A stretch of 64,000 nt of DNA from Anadara kagoshimensis (taxonomy: Eukaryota > Mollusca > Bivalvia > Arcoida > Arcidae): contig CM037860.1 in assembly GCA_021292105.1 (NCBI GenBank), positions 11,240,698 through 11,304,697 on the forward strand, in the 5' to 3' direction. The notes beneath the pieces are model-generated. The model had not been told where the DNA came from and did no database searches. It saw only the letters and a list, made by a program, of their open reading frames with translations. The translations under genes and the position numbers were made by a program. Every line of letters begins with the position of its first letter. Position 1 is the stretch's first letter. Positions 26,051 to 39,289 of the stretch are shown here, piece by piece.

Positions 26051-26300
26051 TATAATCAAAAACAAACATTCTAATCAATGTCCGAGTCACAGTCCAGAAG
26101 CAAAGTAAAACTTTCACCAGGGAAGTAAAACCGGGTGCTGCGGAAGTGTAAGTACCTCCTGGTTAGCTAGCTACATCCGCCACGTGTGTAATCAAAATTA
26201 TGTGAAAGGAACATGGAGTTATGGTACGTCGAATATATCAAGGGTAATTCTGAACACAGACGTATCAACAATACTGAGATCACTGCCATAACATTTTTGA
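26051..26300 (-). repeat. RT-element fragment (3' UTR plus C-terminus)
   Basis: Contains the full 3' UTR from 'ataatcaaaaacaaacatt' through 'aaccgggtgctgcggaagtg' and 'agctagctacatccgccac'. It then enters the C-terminal coding region; minus-strand residues like 'ITLDIFDVP' match the family C-terminus. Truncated near 26300. Confidence 0.9.
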
Positions 26301-26309
26301 GTCTCTGCA

Positions 26310-27075
26310 GTATAAATGATAAAACGAATCATTATGACTTTAAATCTTGACCTCAACCAGGTTCGAAAAGAATTTATTTTATTCGATAACGAAAATAAAA
26401 AATCATACAAAGATCAGAAATGGTACAAATGCCGATGTTTTTTTAAATTTAATTCAGGAGAATCTTTTGGGTCATATCCGATTCATCCACATTTCATGAT
26501 AGACAAGAAATTTGTTGTTTCGTAATATAATTTCCTAGAAACGATCGGTATATCAAACACATGCTTTGACGATTGCTTGCCGATTTGTTTCTTAATTGGT
26601 ATGAAGCAGAATTTATACAGAACTTTGTAAGAGTTGAAGAGAAGATTGTCGCCGAATCATTCCGCACTTACTTTCTTGTCGGAACTTAACGTTAAAACTA
26701 ATTCGTCAGATACAAAGGGTTTTTACTTTGCTTTAGGATCTTGTGTTGTACACGATATGGTTTGTTTATTTTTGATTCAACCAAGTAAAATGAAACGAGC
26801 TCTTGAATGTATTCTGAAATTGGCGTCATTAGTGTTTAAAGTAATAAAATTAAACTACAGAAATATCCTATTGCGCCGTACAATTAAACGTTAATTTTTT
26901 ATGTTCTGATATCATAAGCATATCTGAGATTACTTTGTCTGATGGGCAATCATATTGAGGGAAATTAACTCAAACTGGACAGGCCTCGTCTATGGTTAAT
27001 TTTGTTTTCGTCATTTCTTTTGTTTAAAGAGTTGGTCACAACTCAAAGCCGTGTGGAAATATCACATATAACTTA
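26310..27075. other. AT-rich DNA, no supported gene
   Basis: Open frames at 26316-26525 and 26634-26894 (+) have no motif I recognise and no repeat partner here. I treat them as chance frames. Confidence 0.45.
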
Positions 27076-27079
27076 TATA

Positions 27080-28417
27080 CGAGGGTCGTTCAAAAAGTCT
27101 TGTCCCTTCCTGTAAACCGTAAATAAAACACCGTAATTTATTATATTGTCACTTGTCACGGGTGACTGAGTTCATTCCGAAACACGTGGAACATTTTTAG
27201 ATTATATATGCAAAAGAATTAGTTTTTTCTTGCCATATTTTCATCATAACACTCGTTACACTGCTTGGAAAATGACGGACATGACAGGTAAAAACATTAT
27301 TGAAATGAGAAGCTTCATGAAAGCCTGTGCAAAACTCGTTAAATCGCCCAAACAAACATTCATTGAAATGCAAGATGTTTTTGGTGAGCGAAAGCTGTCA
27401 TATAGGTCCATCTCACGCTAGATACGTAAATTTAAAAATGGTGTTAACGACATTTCTGATAAGGCCCGTTCTGGAGGACCAAAAACAGCATGCACCAAAG
27501 AAAACATTACAGAAATTAAAAAACTGGTCAATAGGGATGGAAGGTTGACTGTTAAACAGATAGCTGAAGTCGTTGATTTCAATGGGGGCCGTACATTTCA
27601 TTCTCAGAAAAAAACTAGTCATGAGAAAGATTTCTGCTAGATGGATCCCTCATTTGTTGTCAAAAGAGCAAAAGCTCACACGGGTCAAAATGGCTAAAAT
27701 CTGCTGAAAATATATGGTAATTGTAACAGCAGGCGTCTGGCTGATATAGTTACAGGTGACGAAACATGGGTATATTACTTTTAGCCACATAGAAAGATAA
27801 ATAATAAAATATGGCTAACCAGAAAAAGGAAAACGACCTGAAATTGCAAGGCGCACTCAACGTACAAAGAAAGTTCTTTATGCTATATTTTTCAATAATA
27901 ACGACATAGTTGCCCAAATTCCCATCCTTAAAGGCCAGGGTATCACGGAAATCATTTATAAAAATAAAAGTCTTAAGAAAATGAAAAAAATAAATATGAA
28001 AAGAAAAGACCAAAGTCAGGAATTCGTGGTATTCGGTTACTCCATGACAATGCTCCTGCTCACAAATTTAAGTTGATGACTGAATTTTTGTACAAGGAAC
28101 GTGTTGTTGTTTTACCTCATCCACCTTATTCACCTGATCTTTCACCGTGTGACTTTTATCTCTTTCCTTAACTTAAAAACACCTTTCTGGTCGTCGATAC
28201 AGATCTCATTCATCGCTAGGTTCAGCAATTCATCAGTTTCTCAATGGTATATCCAAAAAAGAATATGCAAATGTATTTAGAAAATGGATCCAGCGTCTTA
28301 AAAAGTGTGTAGTCGTTAAAGGTGATTATTTTGAAGGAATGAAAATAAAATATCATAAATAAAACGTCTTAATTTGTGTTTTTATTATGAAGGACAAGAC
28401 TTTTTGAACGGCCCTCG
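27080..28417 (+). mobile_element. Mariner transposon, full length, inactive
   Basis: 1338 bp flanked by TA on both sides (27078-27079 and 28418-28419). About 28-bp terminal inverted repeats start CGAGGGTCGTTCAAAAAGTC on the left, and CGAGGGCCGTTCAAAAAGTC on the right when complemented. They differ at one of the first 20 positions. The interior holds a broken transposase. Length, TA target and ends fit the mariner branch of Tc1/mariner. Confidence 0.97.
27272..28362 (+). pseudogene. Mariner transposase, DD34D, broken
   Basis: The transposase would bind the inverted repeats and cut and paste the element at TA sites in the nucleus. Read across frames, the N-terminal half shows the helix-turn-helix region ('FGERKLSYRSISR', 'KARSGGPKTA', 'DGRLTVKQIAE') and a WVPHL-like 'RWIPHLLSKEQK'. 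The catalytic half shows 'VTGDETWVYYF' (first Asp), 'HDNAPAHK' (second Asp) and 'YSPDLSPCDFYLFP' (third Asp); 34 residues separate the second and third Asp, as in mariner. The frame is broken by a TAG at 27419-27421, frameshifts (for example near 27585) and several stops (near 27700, 27780 and 28168). I chose the start at the ATG of 'MTDMTGKN'; an upstream ATG at 27230 is also in frame. The terminal inverted repeats flanking it are intact. It cannot make a working protein. Confidence 0.95.
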
Positions 28418-28419
28418 TA

Positions 28420-31400
28420 TCTTTTTTTTTATCTTGATATAAGATTATTATATTTTCTATACTTTTATTTAATCATGAGATATTTCCGTTATGAATCATG
28501 TGCAAGTTTTAATTTTATTATTATTGATAAGCAACATTGATTAAAGAATCGTTTTAGCAGAAAGTATAAAAACCATAAAAGAACATGATTGACATGAAAA
28601 GCTTTTTACAATTAACAAGAGGTTTTGTAAATCCGCGTAAATGGCAACATTCCACAATTCAATATATAATAAAAAAGTATAAATAGGTCCAGACACATAT
28701 TAGAATAATAAATTATAAATTATATAACATTTCATATGTTATCTGTATTAGATTGCATGTTTAAGGGAAATGCTAATTTACTATAAAACCGTTCTATCTT
28801 TTAACGCATTCATCATATCACATTTTCTTAAGTATTTCGCTCAGAAGATACAAAAAATGTAATATAAGACATTCATTTTCATTACGGGATAAATGACAAT
28901 ACGCGTGACGTTTTGTATTCCTTGATTTATTATTGTATCTTAAATAAAATGCAAAGAGATACATCATTGTACCACGTAAGTGATACCAAAACGAGTCGTA
29001 CAAGCTTATTCTGTGTCAACGGTAATGCAAATACATAGCCCGTATGAAATGGGGTATCAGCAGAAACGTTTGTGAAACATTTTGTTAAAAAATGTGTTAA
29101 GTTCAGGAAAATATGTTAACACGTGACAAAACGTTTTATCCTTCACATTTCGATGTTAACTATTTAAAACATAACGCATAGTGATAAGTTTTCTCGAAAA
29201 CAATCAATGATATCCCTATCGGAGTGATCATTTACAAAAAGCATCATGTATAAACTGTGATAAGATATAGAATCGAATATTCTAAAATTAAATAAAGACA
29301 TGTAATCTCAACCGCAATGTAAGAATTATTATGTTACATCGGTGAAATAATGCATAGATTCAAGCTATAAAACAGCATTAAAATAAAATTGATAATCTCT
29401 ATGTGGAATCAGTAGATCATCAGTGGCATTGATGACTTACATGCAGGGTAGATTTACTGTTAAATTACTGGTGGTGCCAAAACATACATCGTGTTTTGAT
29501 CTTTGGTATATTTATATTAGTTTCAAAGCATGATAAATAACAAATAGAATCATCATTTAATAATTTTTGATTATCTGCAATATTTGATTAAAGCCTGTAC
29601 TCTTCTTAAAAAACACCAAAAAATTTAAATTAAACATTTATTAGTCCCAAGATGAGAAATTTTCCCTATTCAAATTAATTTATGAGATAAAACCGCTGCA
29701 ATTTTAGCTATGCGAAAACTCTCTCTCCCTCTTTATCTTTGTGAGTGTTATTTCTATCATATTCATTATTACTCAAAAAGTTTTTTAATCTTGACATCTT
29801 ATATCAAGTATATCTTGATGGAGTGCTCTTTGCCTCATTACCTAGTTGTTTTACATAAACATTCAGTAAACAAAACAAGATTGTAATAAGGAGGACAATA
29901 CCCGAGATTAAACAAATATGATTGATAGCTTGAACAAAAAGGTTTTATGTTAAATGTCCAAATGCTTATTGATTTGTGGAAAAAATAGCTATATGCTTCT
30001 CAGAATATAGCAATTTAAAATATAATGGTTTTTTTTTCTTACATCGATGAAGTGTATAGAAAATAAATGTCGTTCTTATAGTTACAATATAACATTATTA
30101 AGGCCATTTCTGAAAATTAACATATACATGTTGTAAGTTTAACACAAAGAAAACCAATTAGTGCAGTTTTCGTACACTACCTATCTAAATCTAATCCTTT
30201 CCGCGGCCGAATTTTCCGTAAGGTTACTGTTAAACTTCCGATAGGTAGGTTTGTAATATAGCAATTTGTTGATTCATTGAAATATTTTTTACGTTTTATA
30301 ATACAACATAATATGAAACATAGTTTAAGAAGAAATCATCATGCTTAGTATATAATTTCCTGATCACGCTTCAAATTAGTTGAATCAATTTTGTAAAATC
30401 AGTATTCCTTCAATGCCTTGCATTTAAGATTATTTATAAGTTACTTACCGGAATTCCATACGAACTTTACTAATGTTATTTTTAAAGTACTAGAATTGTA
30501 CCACCTGAAATGTGTTGTAATTATGTCTAGTTTTTAAAACTTGTCGGAAATTGGCAGTCTTCTTAATATCTTTTAATCGTTATTTTGTATTTTGAAAGTC
30601 TTTTCTTAACATGTTCTATTACATTTTCTATAATGTGAATAGCACTATAATAACTTATTTCATTTTAAGGTCATCCGTCTACAGCAAGCGTGCATGTCTT
30701 AACGCATGCGGTTTGCCTGTTCTTTAACTTAAACTTACCTGAGATATATTGTAACCTTGTCCGATTTACAGGAATAATGCAAATTCTAAGTCAATTTGTT
30801 AAAATTCCGTTTGAAACAGGTTGGGATACAAGATTTGGAGATTATTATGCCAGTGATTACAATTTGAAGCAATACATATACACTTATATAAAAAAATACA
30901 TATTAATTATTAAAACAATAATGCATGCTAAACTTGGAAGGCTTAGCGCGTTCTGTTCGCTTATATTACTTGCATTCAGTTATAATCAATATTTCATATT
31001 GACCACCTATATGAACTTTTCTAAATTAACAAGGGATTGGTAGCTATTTAATTTACATTATAAGCTCCTATTCTTGAACAGCAATTTAGAACGAATGTTT
31101 AGACTTTCGCATACTAAGTGGCGATTAGTGTAACGCAAAGCGATTCAAAACTGAAAGCCTTGTATTAATATCTTAATACAGCAATATAAAATATTGATCA
31201 AAACCACAGGCGAAGGATACATTGACGTTTGACGGTGTACGGGGGTACAAACTACAAAAAACTTTTTTAACACTTTTGTTACGCTTTGTAGTAATGTTTG
31301 TTTTGTCATTTTTACTTCGAGTTCGTATTCCGCGTAATCCCTATAAACGCTTTTGACTGAATTTGTTATTATAGCTAAACAACATCAGATCATCGATATA

Positions 31401-32195
31401 CCCGTAAGGTATATTTAATGTACATGTGAATGTACCAAGATCTCTCGACCATCAGTAAAACTAGACAAGTTTAATCATTAAAGGCATACCTGACACATAA
31501 TTCAACAATTTAATTAACATTTGCACATTAAATGTGTGATTAATTTCTTTCTAATTTATCAAATCTTCAGTTTCCAAGGCTTTAAATCTATCACGCACGT
31601 TAACATTAAGGGGCAACATATTAATGTGTGAATACAACAGTTATAATTTCTTAATGTATATATCTACAGAATTGCAACATGTTGTAGTATAGCATGTGTT
31701 TCCAATATCAGTAATATAGTAAACCACGATCATTTATTTTAGCCTACATTGCAGTTGTAATATTTTAATCTCAGTGAATTGTTTTCAAAGTATTGTGTCA
31801 TTAGTATCCCTGATTACTGCGTGTCAGAGCACTCTTACAGACTTATGTTGTCTAATCACGAAACAAATCTAACGCTATTTAACTAACTTAAAATCGATGA
31901 GGAGGATCCTATTTATGCTATATCTATACTTATTTTCGTTAAATGAGGATTATACAAGTAGACGATTGATTGTCTTGAGCTTACAAAATAAAGTTGGCTA
32001 GCAATTTGGACCTGTTTTTCCACAGAACATCCCATAAAATCTTATACTTTTAGAAGACACTTTAAGACTTTGATTAATGCGAATTGTGATAGATGTGGTG
32101 GTCAACGCTGTGTTGGTGGACCTCATCACAATCAATCATGTTTAAAGATCGTAAGTCACTTACTAAATAATAAATAAGTAAATTGTTCTATTTAC
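28420..32195. other. AT-rich DNA, nothing recognised
   Basis: About 3.8 kb. It contains an open frame at 30690-31043 (+, 117 codons) with no known motif, no repeat partner and background composition. I see no supported feature. Confidence 0.5.
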
Positions 32196-32196
32196 A

Positions 32197-32355
32197 AACG
32201 TGGCGCGTCTAGATAGCTTATCAATAGGTGCTTACCCCTCCGGAGCACCCAGCCTCACTTCCCTGGTGGAAGTTCACGTGTCTAACCAGATTTGTCACTT
32301 TCAAAGTTTTTACTTTGCTTCTGGATTGTGATTCGTATATGGATAAGTTTGATTG
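32197..32355 (+). repeat. RT-element 3'-UTR copy with hairpin
   Basis: About 155 bp from 'acgtggcgcgtct' to 'gattcgtatatggataag'. It retains the 3'-UTR hairpin GGTGCT(11-nt loop)AGCACC at 32227-32249 and 'aaagtttttactttgcttct'. One of the best-preserved short copies. Confidence 0.92.
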
Positions 32356-32359
32356 TAAC

Positions 32360-34345
32360 GTTTACATTAAACAAAAATTATATATAAAAATAAAAATTAT
32401 GTCGTTGTTGTTACTTTGAAACCAAAAGCAACTATACCAGTCCTTTTCCAAACTTAATTGATCAATAGTAATCAGCATTGCCTTTTAAAGTATGCTTTTA
32501 AAAACCATCGTTCAGTAGCGGAATTAGACTTCTTAGGTTGATACGACCTATCGAGTCTAGCATACCAAAATGTAAATTTGCAATATTTAGATTGAAATAA
32601 AAAAAACCTCAAATATAAGCGTTGTCGTTATCAAAAGCACATTGAGCTGAAAATGGGAGTTGTATGCATTAGATTGTGCCATTCCCTAACGACAGCATGC
32701 TTATAACCATATGTAGTGTTACCACTTATTCAATGAAATGCATTTTGATGAACTATATCGACCAAATTCTTAAGTTCTCATGTTTTCCATATTATGTTTT
32801 TTATAACTTTGTTTTGTATAAATTCTTGTGTTCTTGCCAATTAAAAAATGTCAATATTCAACCGAGTTTTTCTAGATTTTATCTTAGAATAAATAACTAC
32901 AAGAAATTATATCTGTGTCAGAACGGAAAAGACAATTAACATTTTGAATAACCTTGAAAGCATGATTGAAGATGTTATTAGAGTGTTATTGACAAGGAAT
33001 ATTATTTGAAAATTGCCTGAAGCACAACTTCAAAATTCTAAGAAGCTTTAAGAAATAGGCAAAACCAGCAGGAAATATAAACATAGAGAAGTTACGTAGC
33101 TAAAGACAATTTGGCTTTACAAATTACCTTTAACTTGATATGAAGATCGAATTCTTTGAAACGTTATTTGATCAATTTTATCAATAAACCGATTGTCGGA
33201 GCTGTCTGATTAAAACGAGCATGTAAACAATACACTTATCATTGTCACCTGCATATAACACTTCTAACATGCCTTTTAGTCATCTATTATTTTTGCATTC
33301 ATTTGCATCATAAGGTATACAAAAGAGAAAGACTTAGACAACAATGATTTTTTATTGTCAAAATTATATATATATATATATATATTCTACTGTATTAGTA
33401 TTACTTATTTAACTTTGACATATGATGATTTAAATCATAACATCTATTGCCAAATGTTTTTCATTTATGCAACACAGTAGGGCCACGTAATTATTTTACA
33501 CATTTCTTCTTTTTTGTTTCAAAATTTTGAAATAAGATCATTGATATTTATGTCAAAAGTTAACACAATGGAAAACCGAATACTTTAGAATTTTAGCACA
33601 AACTCAATCTTAGTGTTGTACATGGTGCGACCATCGTATTTCTTACTTTTGAACTAATATCAATTTGTTTATAAAACAAATGAATATACATGGATATTTA
33701 CCATTGGCAATAACCAGAAAAATACAAGAGTATACAATAGCGATGAGAATAAAACAGAAAAGAAATGTTCGATTTAAACATATGAAGACCACTGATTATA
33801 AATCAAAATATCTCTTAATGATAGACATTTGTGTTACATAGGATCACATCAATTTTATACAATAAAGCATAGAAGGTTACCAGCGAGATAAAAACACTAT
33901 CAAATGTACGATAACCTCAGATGCTTTCAATAAGTGTAGTATATATGGATGTTTTGAACATTACATTCACCTCATACTTATTTCTTTTAATTCTAATATG
34001 ACTCACATAAAGCGGATTGCAACATTGCGAATCCTATCTTTGGGAGTACATTTTACTCTGTATTTGCAAAACGGCCCATTCAAACACTTCGGCTGCTGAG
34101 ATTACGTCCATTGAAATAAATGATTTTATGAATGAAAATTACGTAACAACCATTGTTCGTTACACATAGCATGACGTCAGAAGATAGGTAAGGGATTGCG
34201 TGATCAAAACAGAACAGCGATGGGCATATCGTTTGTTACACCACGGTTGGCTCTCTTCATGTTTCATATGAAGGAAAACTCAACTCTTGTTTGAATAACG
34301 ATAAATTTAATAATGCATCATGCAATTTGTCAAAAATGCAAAGCA
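32360..34345. other. AT-rich DNA, nothing recognised except (TA)n
   Basis: A short (TA)n run lies at about 33366-33386. No gene or shared repeat was seen. Confidence 0.5.
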
Positions 34346-34348
34346 TAC

Positions 34349-34390
34349 TTATGATTCGGACATGAATTTGTATGTTCGTTTGTGATTTCC
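34349..34390 (+). repeat. RT-element 3'-end scrap
   Basis: About 40 bp: 'atgattcggacatgaatttg' then 'tatgttcgtttgtgattt', the extreme 3' end of the retroelement. Short, but the match is clear next to 34770-34810. Confidence 0.6.
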
Positions 34391-34722
34391 TCTGTAAAAG
34401 CATGTCGTATTTTAGTGTGATTCTTTCATCATACTTATGCAAAACAAAAAGCATGCCATAAGCAATAACCGGACCAATCAAGTACGGATGGCCATTGTGT
34501 GTTAATGTATTCACTTCATTTATGAGTATTCCTAGATTCTTTTGAGTAACCAATTAACTGTGGTATTGAACGTTCATGTATTATAATATCGTCTTAAGAA
34601 ATGACATTCTTTTTTTTTTCGTTATCGATACAAGAATGGCCAGTCCAAATTGCATGACGGCGAATCCGTTCATATATAATTGTTATTCATACTTGCAACG
34701 ATAACAAATAAAATGTCATTTC

Positions 34723-34810
34723 TTATAACTTCACTTGTCAGTTCCAAAGTTTTTACTTTGCTTCTGGACTGTGATTCGGACATAGATTAGTATGTTTGTT
34801 TTTGATTATA
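34723..34810 (+). repeat. RT-element 3'-end scrap
   Basis: 'cttgtcagttccaaagttt', 'ttactttgcttctggact', 'gtgattcggacatagatt', 'gtttgtttttgattata'. The last 85 bp or so of the element, well preserved. Confidence 0.85.
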
Positions 34811-34814
34811 TTTA

Positions 34815-37190
34815 CAATCCTCAATTTAAAAAAAAGAATTACAAAATATGTATTACTTATTATGTATTTTGAACAATTTCAGTTTAATTAGATGACTTGA
34901 CATCCACCGTCAGAAAAAAATGGCAGCACCCACATCGATAAATGATAATAAAATAGTTCTTCCACTCATCAATTTGTTTTTTTATATTACTTCGACAAAA
35001 TCACAATTTCATTTTCAAATCAAAACCACGTCGATTAACTGTTACACATAAAATTATTTTTAATTGTATTTAACTGTAAAAAAATAAATAAAACGGAACG
35101 TCGGAAGGTACTTTGTAATTGTAGTGTATTCAAACGCGGTGATTTGACTTAACACGTTAATGACGTATTTACATGATGACGTCAATTAATAATCATAACA
35201 CTATGACAAACAACTGCTCAATATGTTTCATAGAAGGAAAAACAGTGACAATTGTAAGTATTCCAAAATGCAATAAAAGAGTCTTCCTTTATAGTTTTGG
35301 TTTCATTGTTATACAGACAAAAATACATTAAATATTCGTTTATAGAGGTCTTTTGCGTTTTTATTTGTGGCTACACCATTTATTTAATGCTTTATTTAAT
35401 GCCTATAACTTCGAAAATATCGCATTTACGTCAGCATCAATGTGCATTGATACTTAAAACGGATTGTTTTACCAGTCAATAAACTAGACGGTTACTTTTA
35501 CATTTTTTTATTGAAAAGTCTCATTAAAACAGTTATGACCACAAATTACAAAAAGAAATTGGGAATATCTTAATACAACCCCCAGAAAAATTGTAAATAT
35601 TACTGGTTACGTTATATGGAGACGTATATAAATACATATATTGAAGACATGTTGAATATTGTAGGATGTTTTATGTTTTGATAATGGTTTTAAAGAGACT
35701 AATTCGAATAAATATGGCAGGGTTATTACACTCAAAATCGTCCCAAATTTTCAGTATGATTTTATTTGATGTTATATGGAATTTTGTTACAGAAAAAATA
35801 AATATATATAAATAATACAACTAGATTTATTGAATATCAAACTTTTACCTTTACGTTCATCATAAAAAAACTGATATTCATCTGGATCTTGTCTGACCAG
35901 ATACCGAAACTATTGACATCCTTGTTAATGGACCTTCAACTGTTTGATTCAATTACCCTATTTGTAACTTTCTGATTGACCGAATTTAAATCTAATACGA
36001 TGATGAACGGAAAACATCCAAAATCAGTACCGTATTCGAGATTATTGTAAACATTTATCTAAAAGGTCAATATGGGTAATTCAAAAGTATAATTTAGAAT
36101 ATCCCAATTGAAGTTTACGGACATCTCAAACCTTTTTTTACTTCAATCGATGGTTAATTCCGTTGAGTTTGTAAGAAGAGTTTAGCCATTTGCATTTATA
36201 GTATTTACAAGAACTTGCAATTAAATTATTCGGCAATATCAATATAACTACGGAATTAAGAAACAAGACAAATGTGGATACATATTGCAACCGCTGAGTA
36301 TAAAAATACAACATAGGTATTTTGTACTCGTAATAATAACATTGGACCTAATGACATCGTGCGATTATTGTCTGGTTAAATGGAGTGCATTTGATATCCA
36401 GTTATAAATAGTTTATGTATTTCACTGCGTTGATCGTTAAATTTATTGTACAAGTGCTTCTTAAATCTTCTGTACTAACAGGATTTATGTAACTCTTTAT
36501 AACGTTTTCTTGTTTATCAGCAAATTGCTATTTCACATTTGATTGCATGTCATAATATAACCTTTACGCGTATATTGTTATATGTAATAAGATGCAGTTT
36601 TATTGCGCAAAATTAAAGGTATGTAGTAGCCCTATTTTCTTGCTTGTTTTAAAATTACACTGGCAGATTTATAACATAATATATTGCTCTCTCGATCAAT
36701 TAACTTAATTGTCATTAAACTCATAACACTGCAACAGCACATCATATTTATTCTTTACCCCTTATATTACGCAATTGCGAAATGTAATGTAATTTCCACC
36801 CTACTTTATTAAGAAATCTTTTATTTCTTGAAAATTGTTCCAATTAAGTTTGCTTAATGTTTTACACAAATAAAAGTTAAATAATTTGATCCTACTTGTC
36901 TTGTGTCATGCACTGTGTGTACTAAGTTACATTAACATATGTATGGCTCATATTTACACCAAAAGAAAATGGAAATAGTCTAAAACAATTGTCCTGTTTA
37001 TGGCGTGTTTTGACAACATATATTACGCTATGGTAGTGTTTATACCTTCTTAATCTTTACACAGCGGAAATAGCTCCCTATACACACATTGTTTAATTTG
37101 CTTAATTTTGTAATTCTATGTTCTTATCCATTCTAAAAGTTCAAAGTTCTTTCCATTGTAAAAACTCAATGTTCTTTTCATTTTACATTT
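34815..37190. other. AT-rich DNA, nothing recognised
   Basis: No gene and no shared repeat. One palindromic TGACGTCA lies at 35177-35184. Confidence 0.5.
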
Positions 37191-37194
37191 CGAT

Positions 37195-37350
37195 GTGGCA
37201 CGTGATGCGTCTAGCTAGCTAGACAGGATGTGCTAACTATTTCAGATCACCCGGTGCCACTGCCCTGCTAGAAGTTTTCATGATTACGAATTGTCAAAAG
37301 ATATTGGGATTATGGTTTGGGCATGGACATGTATGTTTGATTTGATTGTG
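37195..37350 (+). repeat. RT-element 3'-UTR fragment
   Basis: Diverged copy beginning 'gtggcacgtgatgcgtctag', then the agctagct motif, 'tcacccggtgccactgccct' and 'ggcatggacatgtatgttt'-like 3' end. Hairpin arms are degraded. Confidence 0.75.
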
Positions 37351-39285
37351 TATCGTCACTAATAGCTGGCTGATATTTATAGAATCCTCTTTAAGACAGT
37401 GTCATTGTCCCTTGATGACATCAAATTTTTAATCTTAATTTTCAAGTTTTCAATGTCTTAACATTGTTTTTGTGATCTTGATTTGTGCACTGTATGTTTA
37501 TTGTGTTTTTACACATCTAATACATTGCTATTCAACCCTACCATAAACAGCTTCATACTGTAATGAGCATTATAACTTGTTTTGCCAATCATACCTTTGT
37601 TAATTTATTACACATTTATATCATTTTATTTATAGGTTGGATAAGTTTACAATTCTGATAACACATCATAAATAAAAGTCAGTGACCATTATGTCAAAGA
37701 GGATAATGTCATTACATCATCTTTTTTGGCCTTTGCATAATTTAGGTTCTCTGGCCTTTTGATGCATAAGCAGAAGACATGTATTCTGTCCTCACTTATC
37801 CTTTATAAATATTTGGTCTGTTAATCTTTGAATAAGGGTAACGGTGTTGTTTGCCTCTATTGTTAGTCTCTTAGGTTTTGATGGTGGTCTTGGTAATTAA
37901 TAGAAATTGTTTTCATATATTTACAATTACCTCTTGGTAGTCTTGGTGATCATGATAATGAAATGTATTTTTTTCTTATTACTTTATCAGGTTTTCTTTG
38001 TCAATGAATAACTTTTTAAACCTTATCTTGCGCTACCGAAAACATATGTAACATCTTAGCCATTTCATCTTGGAAAACAAGGCATTAATAGTTAATATTG
38101 CAAAAAAAAACTATAATTCTGAACAATAATGGTAAGACAAAGAATATCACATATTTAAAATGACAATTTGTCTGATCTTTGCGTTAATTATACTTACATT
38201 TCAGAGTGCCGCCTATGAATACAACATCAGCAATAGCATTCATGAGCTGCACATGGTACTTCTTATTTGCAAACATATTTGTTTTAAAATCTTCAATACC
38301 ATACCGACCTTCAATTAAAGTTAGGAGTAATGTTAAACGTAATATTGAAACGAATTATCTGAAATTTAATGCAAAATGACAAACAAGTCACACGTTGACC
38401 TTATGTACCGTTAAATAATTAATTTTTAATTACGAGAATTAAAACATTTAAAGGAGAAAATTATATTCCCATAGCCATCAATTACGTAAAAACAACCTTA
38501 TACGTGCTTGCATTGTTTCGAATTGTTTAAAGTTTTTATCAGGTTTTTTACTTATACAAAGATCACATAGTGCATAATGTCATGTAGTACTTTTTGATTT
38601 TCTTTTTACCGATGAAGTCTTTTTTGCTACAATATTATTAACTAATTATTTAAATATCGGTCGTTATGTTATCCAAATAGAAGAAATTAACAATTTGGCA
38701 AGTGGTTGGATTAGAGTTTTAAAGAGGCGTTCTCTTTAACAGTCTAACACTAACAAACTAGATCCATGTTCATACGACCATTCCAAAAGCAAAGTAAAAA
38801 CATTGGTGGTTGTTGTTAACTGTAATAATAGAAACATGTCAAATACAAAACCCCAAAAAGCAAAGAAAAAGTATTTTAAAATTTTAAAATACGCTATGTT
38901 AGAACTTGAAAACACGAGGTTACATAAATATATATAAACACAAGGCCAATAATTTATAATTTTAGTGTCTTGAAATATGTCTTTAAAATGGCAAATGTGC
39001 CTGCTAAAAAGGGATATTCAGTTTTGTCTATATATTCTGTAAAAAAAATTGCATGTTTTGCAAAACAGAAATGAAATTAAAATTTCTAATTAAAAAATAC
39101 TATTAAAACGATAAAGGTTGTGTAGTATTTTCAGTAGGCAAAAGTACAAATAAATGCTTTTAACAATGTTGCTTTTCCACATAATGCTTAATTGCCGAAA
39201 ATTATCTTTTTGGAATACAATGAATAACAGTTTTTAAATTTTTGTGCAGGAAAAAACAAATTAGTATCCTAACGGAGATGCAGTA
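37351..39285. other. AT-rich DNA with one RT-element scrap
   Basis: No gene. At 38761-38802 a minus-strand scrap 'gatccatgttcatacgac' plus 'ccaaaagcaaagtaaaaac' matches the 3' end of the retroelement. The rest is unrecognised. Confidence 0.5.
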
Positions 39286-39289
39286 TTAT

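Noticed and set aside
26634-26894. 86-codon open frame (+)
   Set aside because: Reads like a protein in places but has no known motif and no supporting neighbour; left as a chance frame.
30690-31043. 117-codon open frame (+)
   Set aside because: No recognisable domain; rich in Ile, Tyr and Lys as expected by chance from A/T-rich codons.
32228-32419. Conserved small protein shared by several frames (PEHPASLP-type peptides)
   Set aside because: The shared peptide is the translation of the retroelement 3' UTR, in differing frames and beyond the reverse-transcriptase stop codon.
34172-34179. cAMP-response element TGACGTCA (also 35177, 56515 and 61474)
   Set aside because: Four palindromic octamers in 64 kb are somewhat more than expected, but none lies near a gene or promoter; one is inside a transposon.
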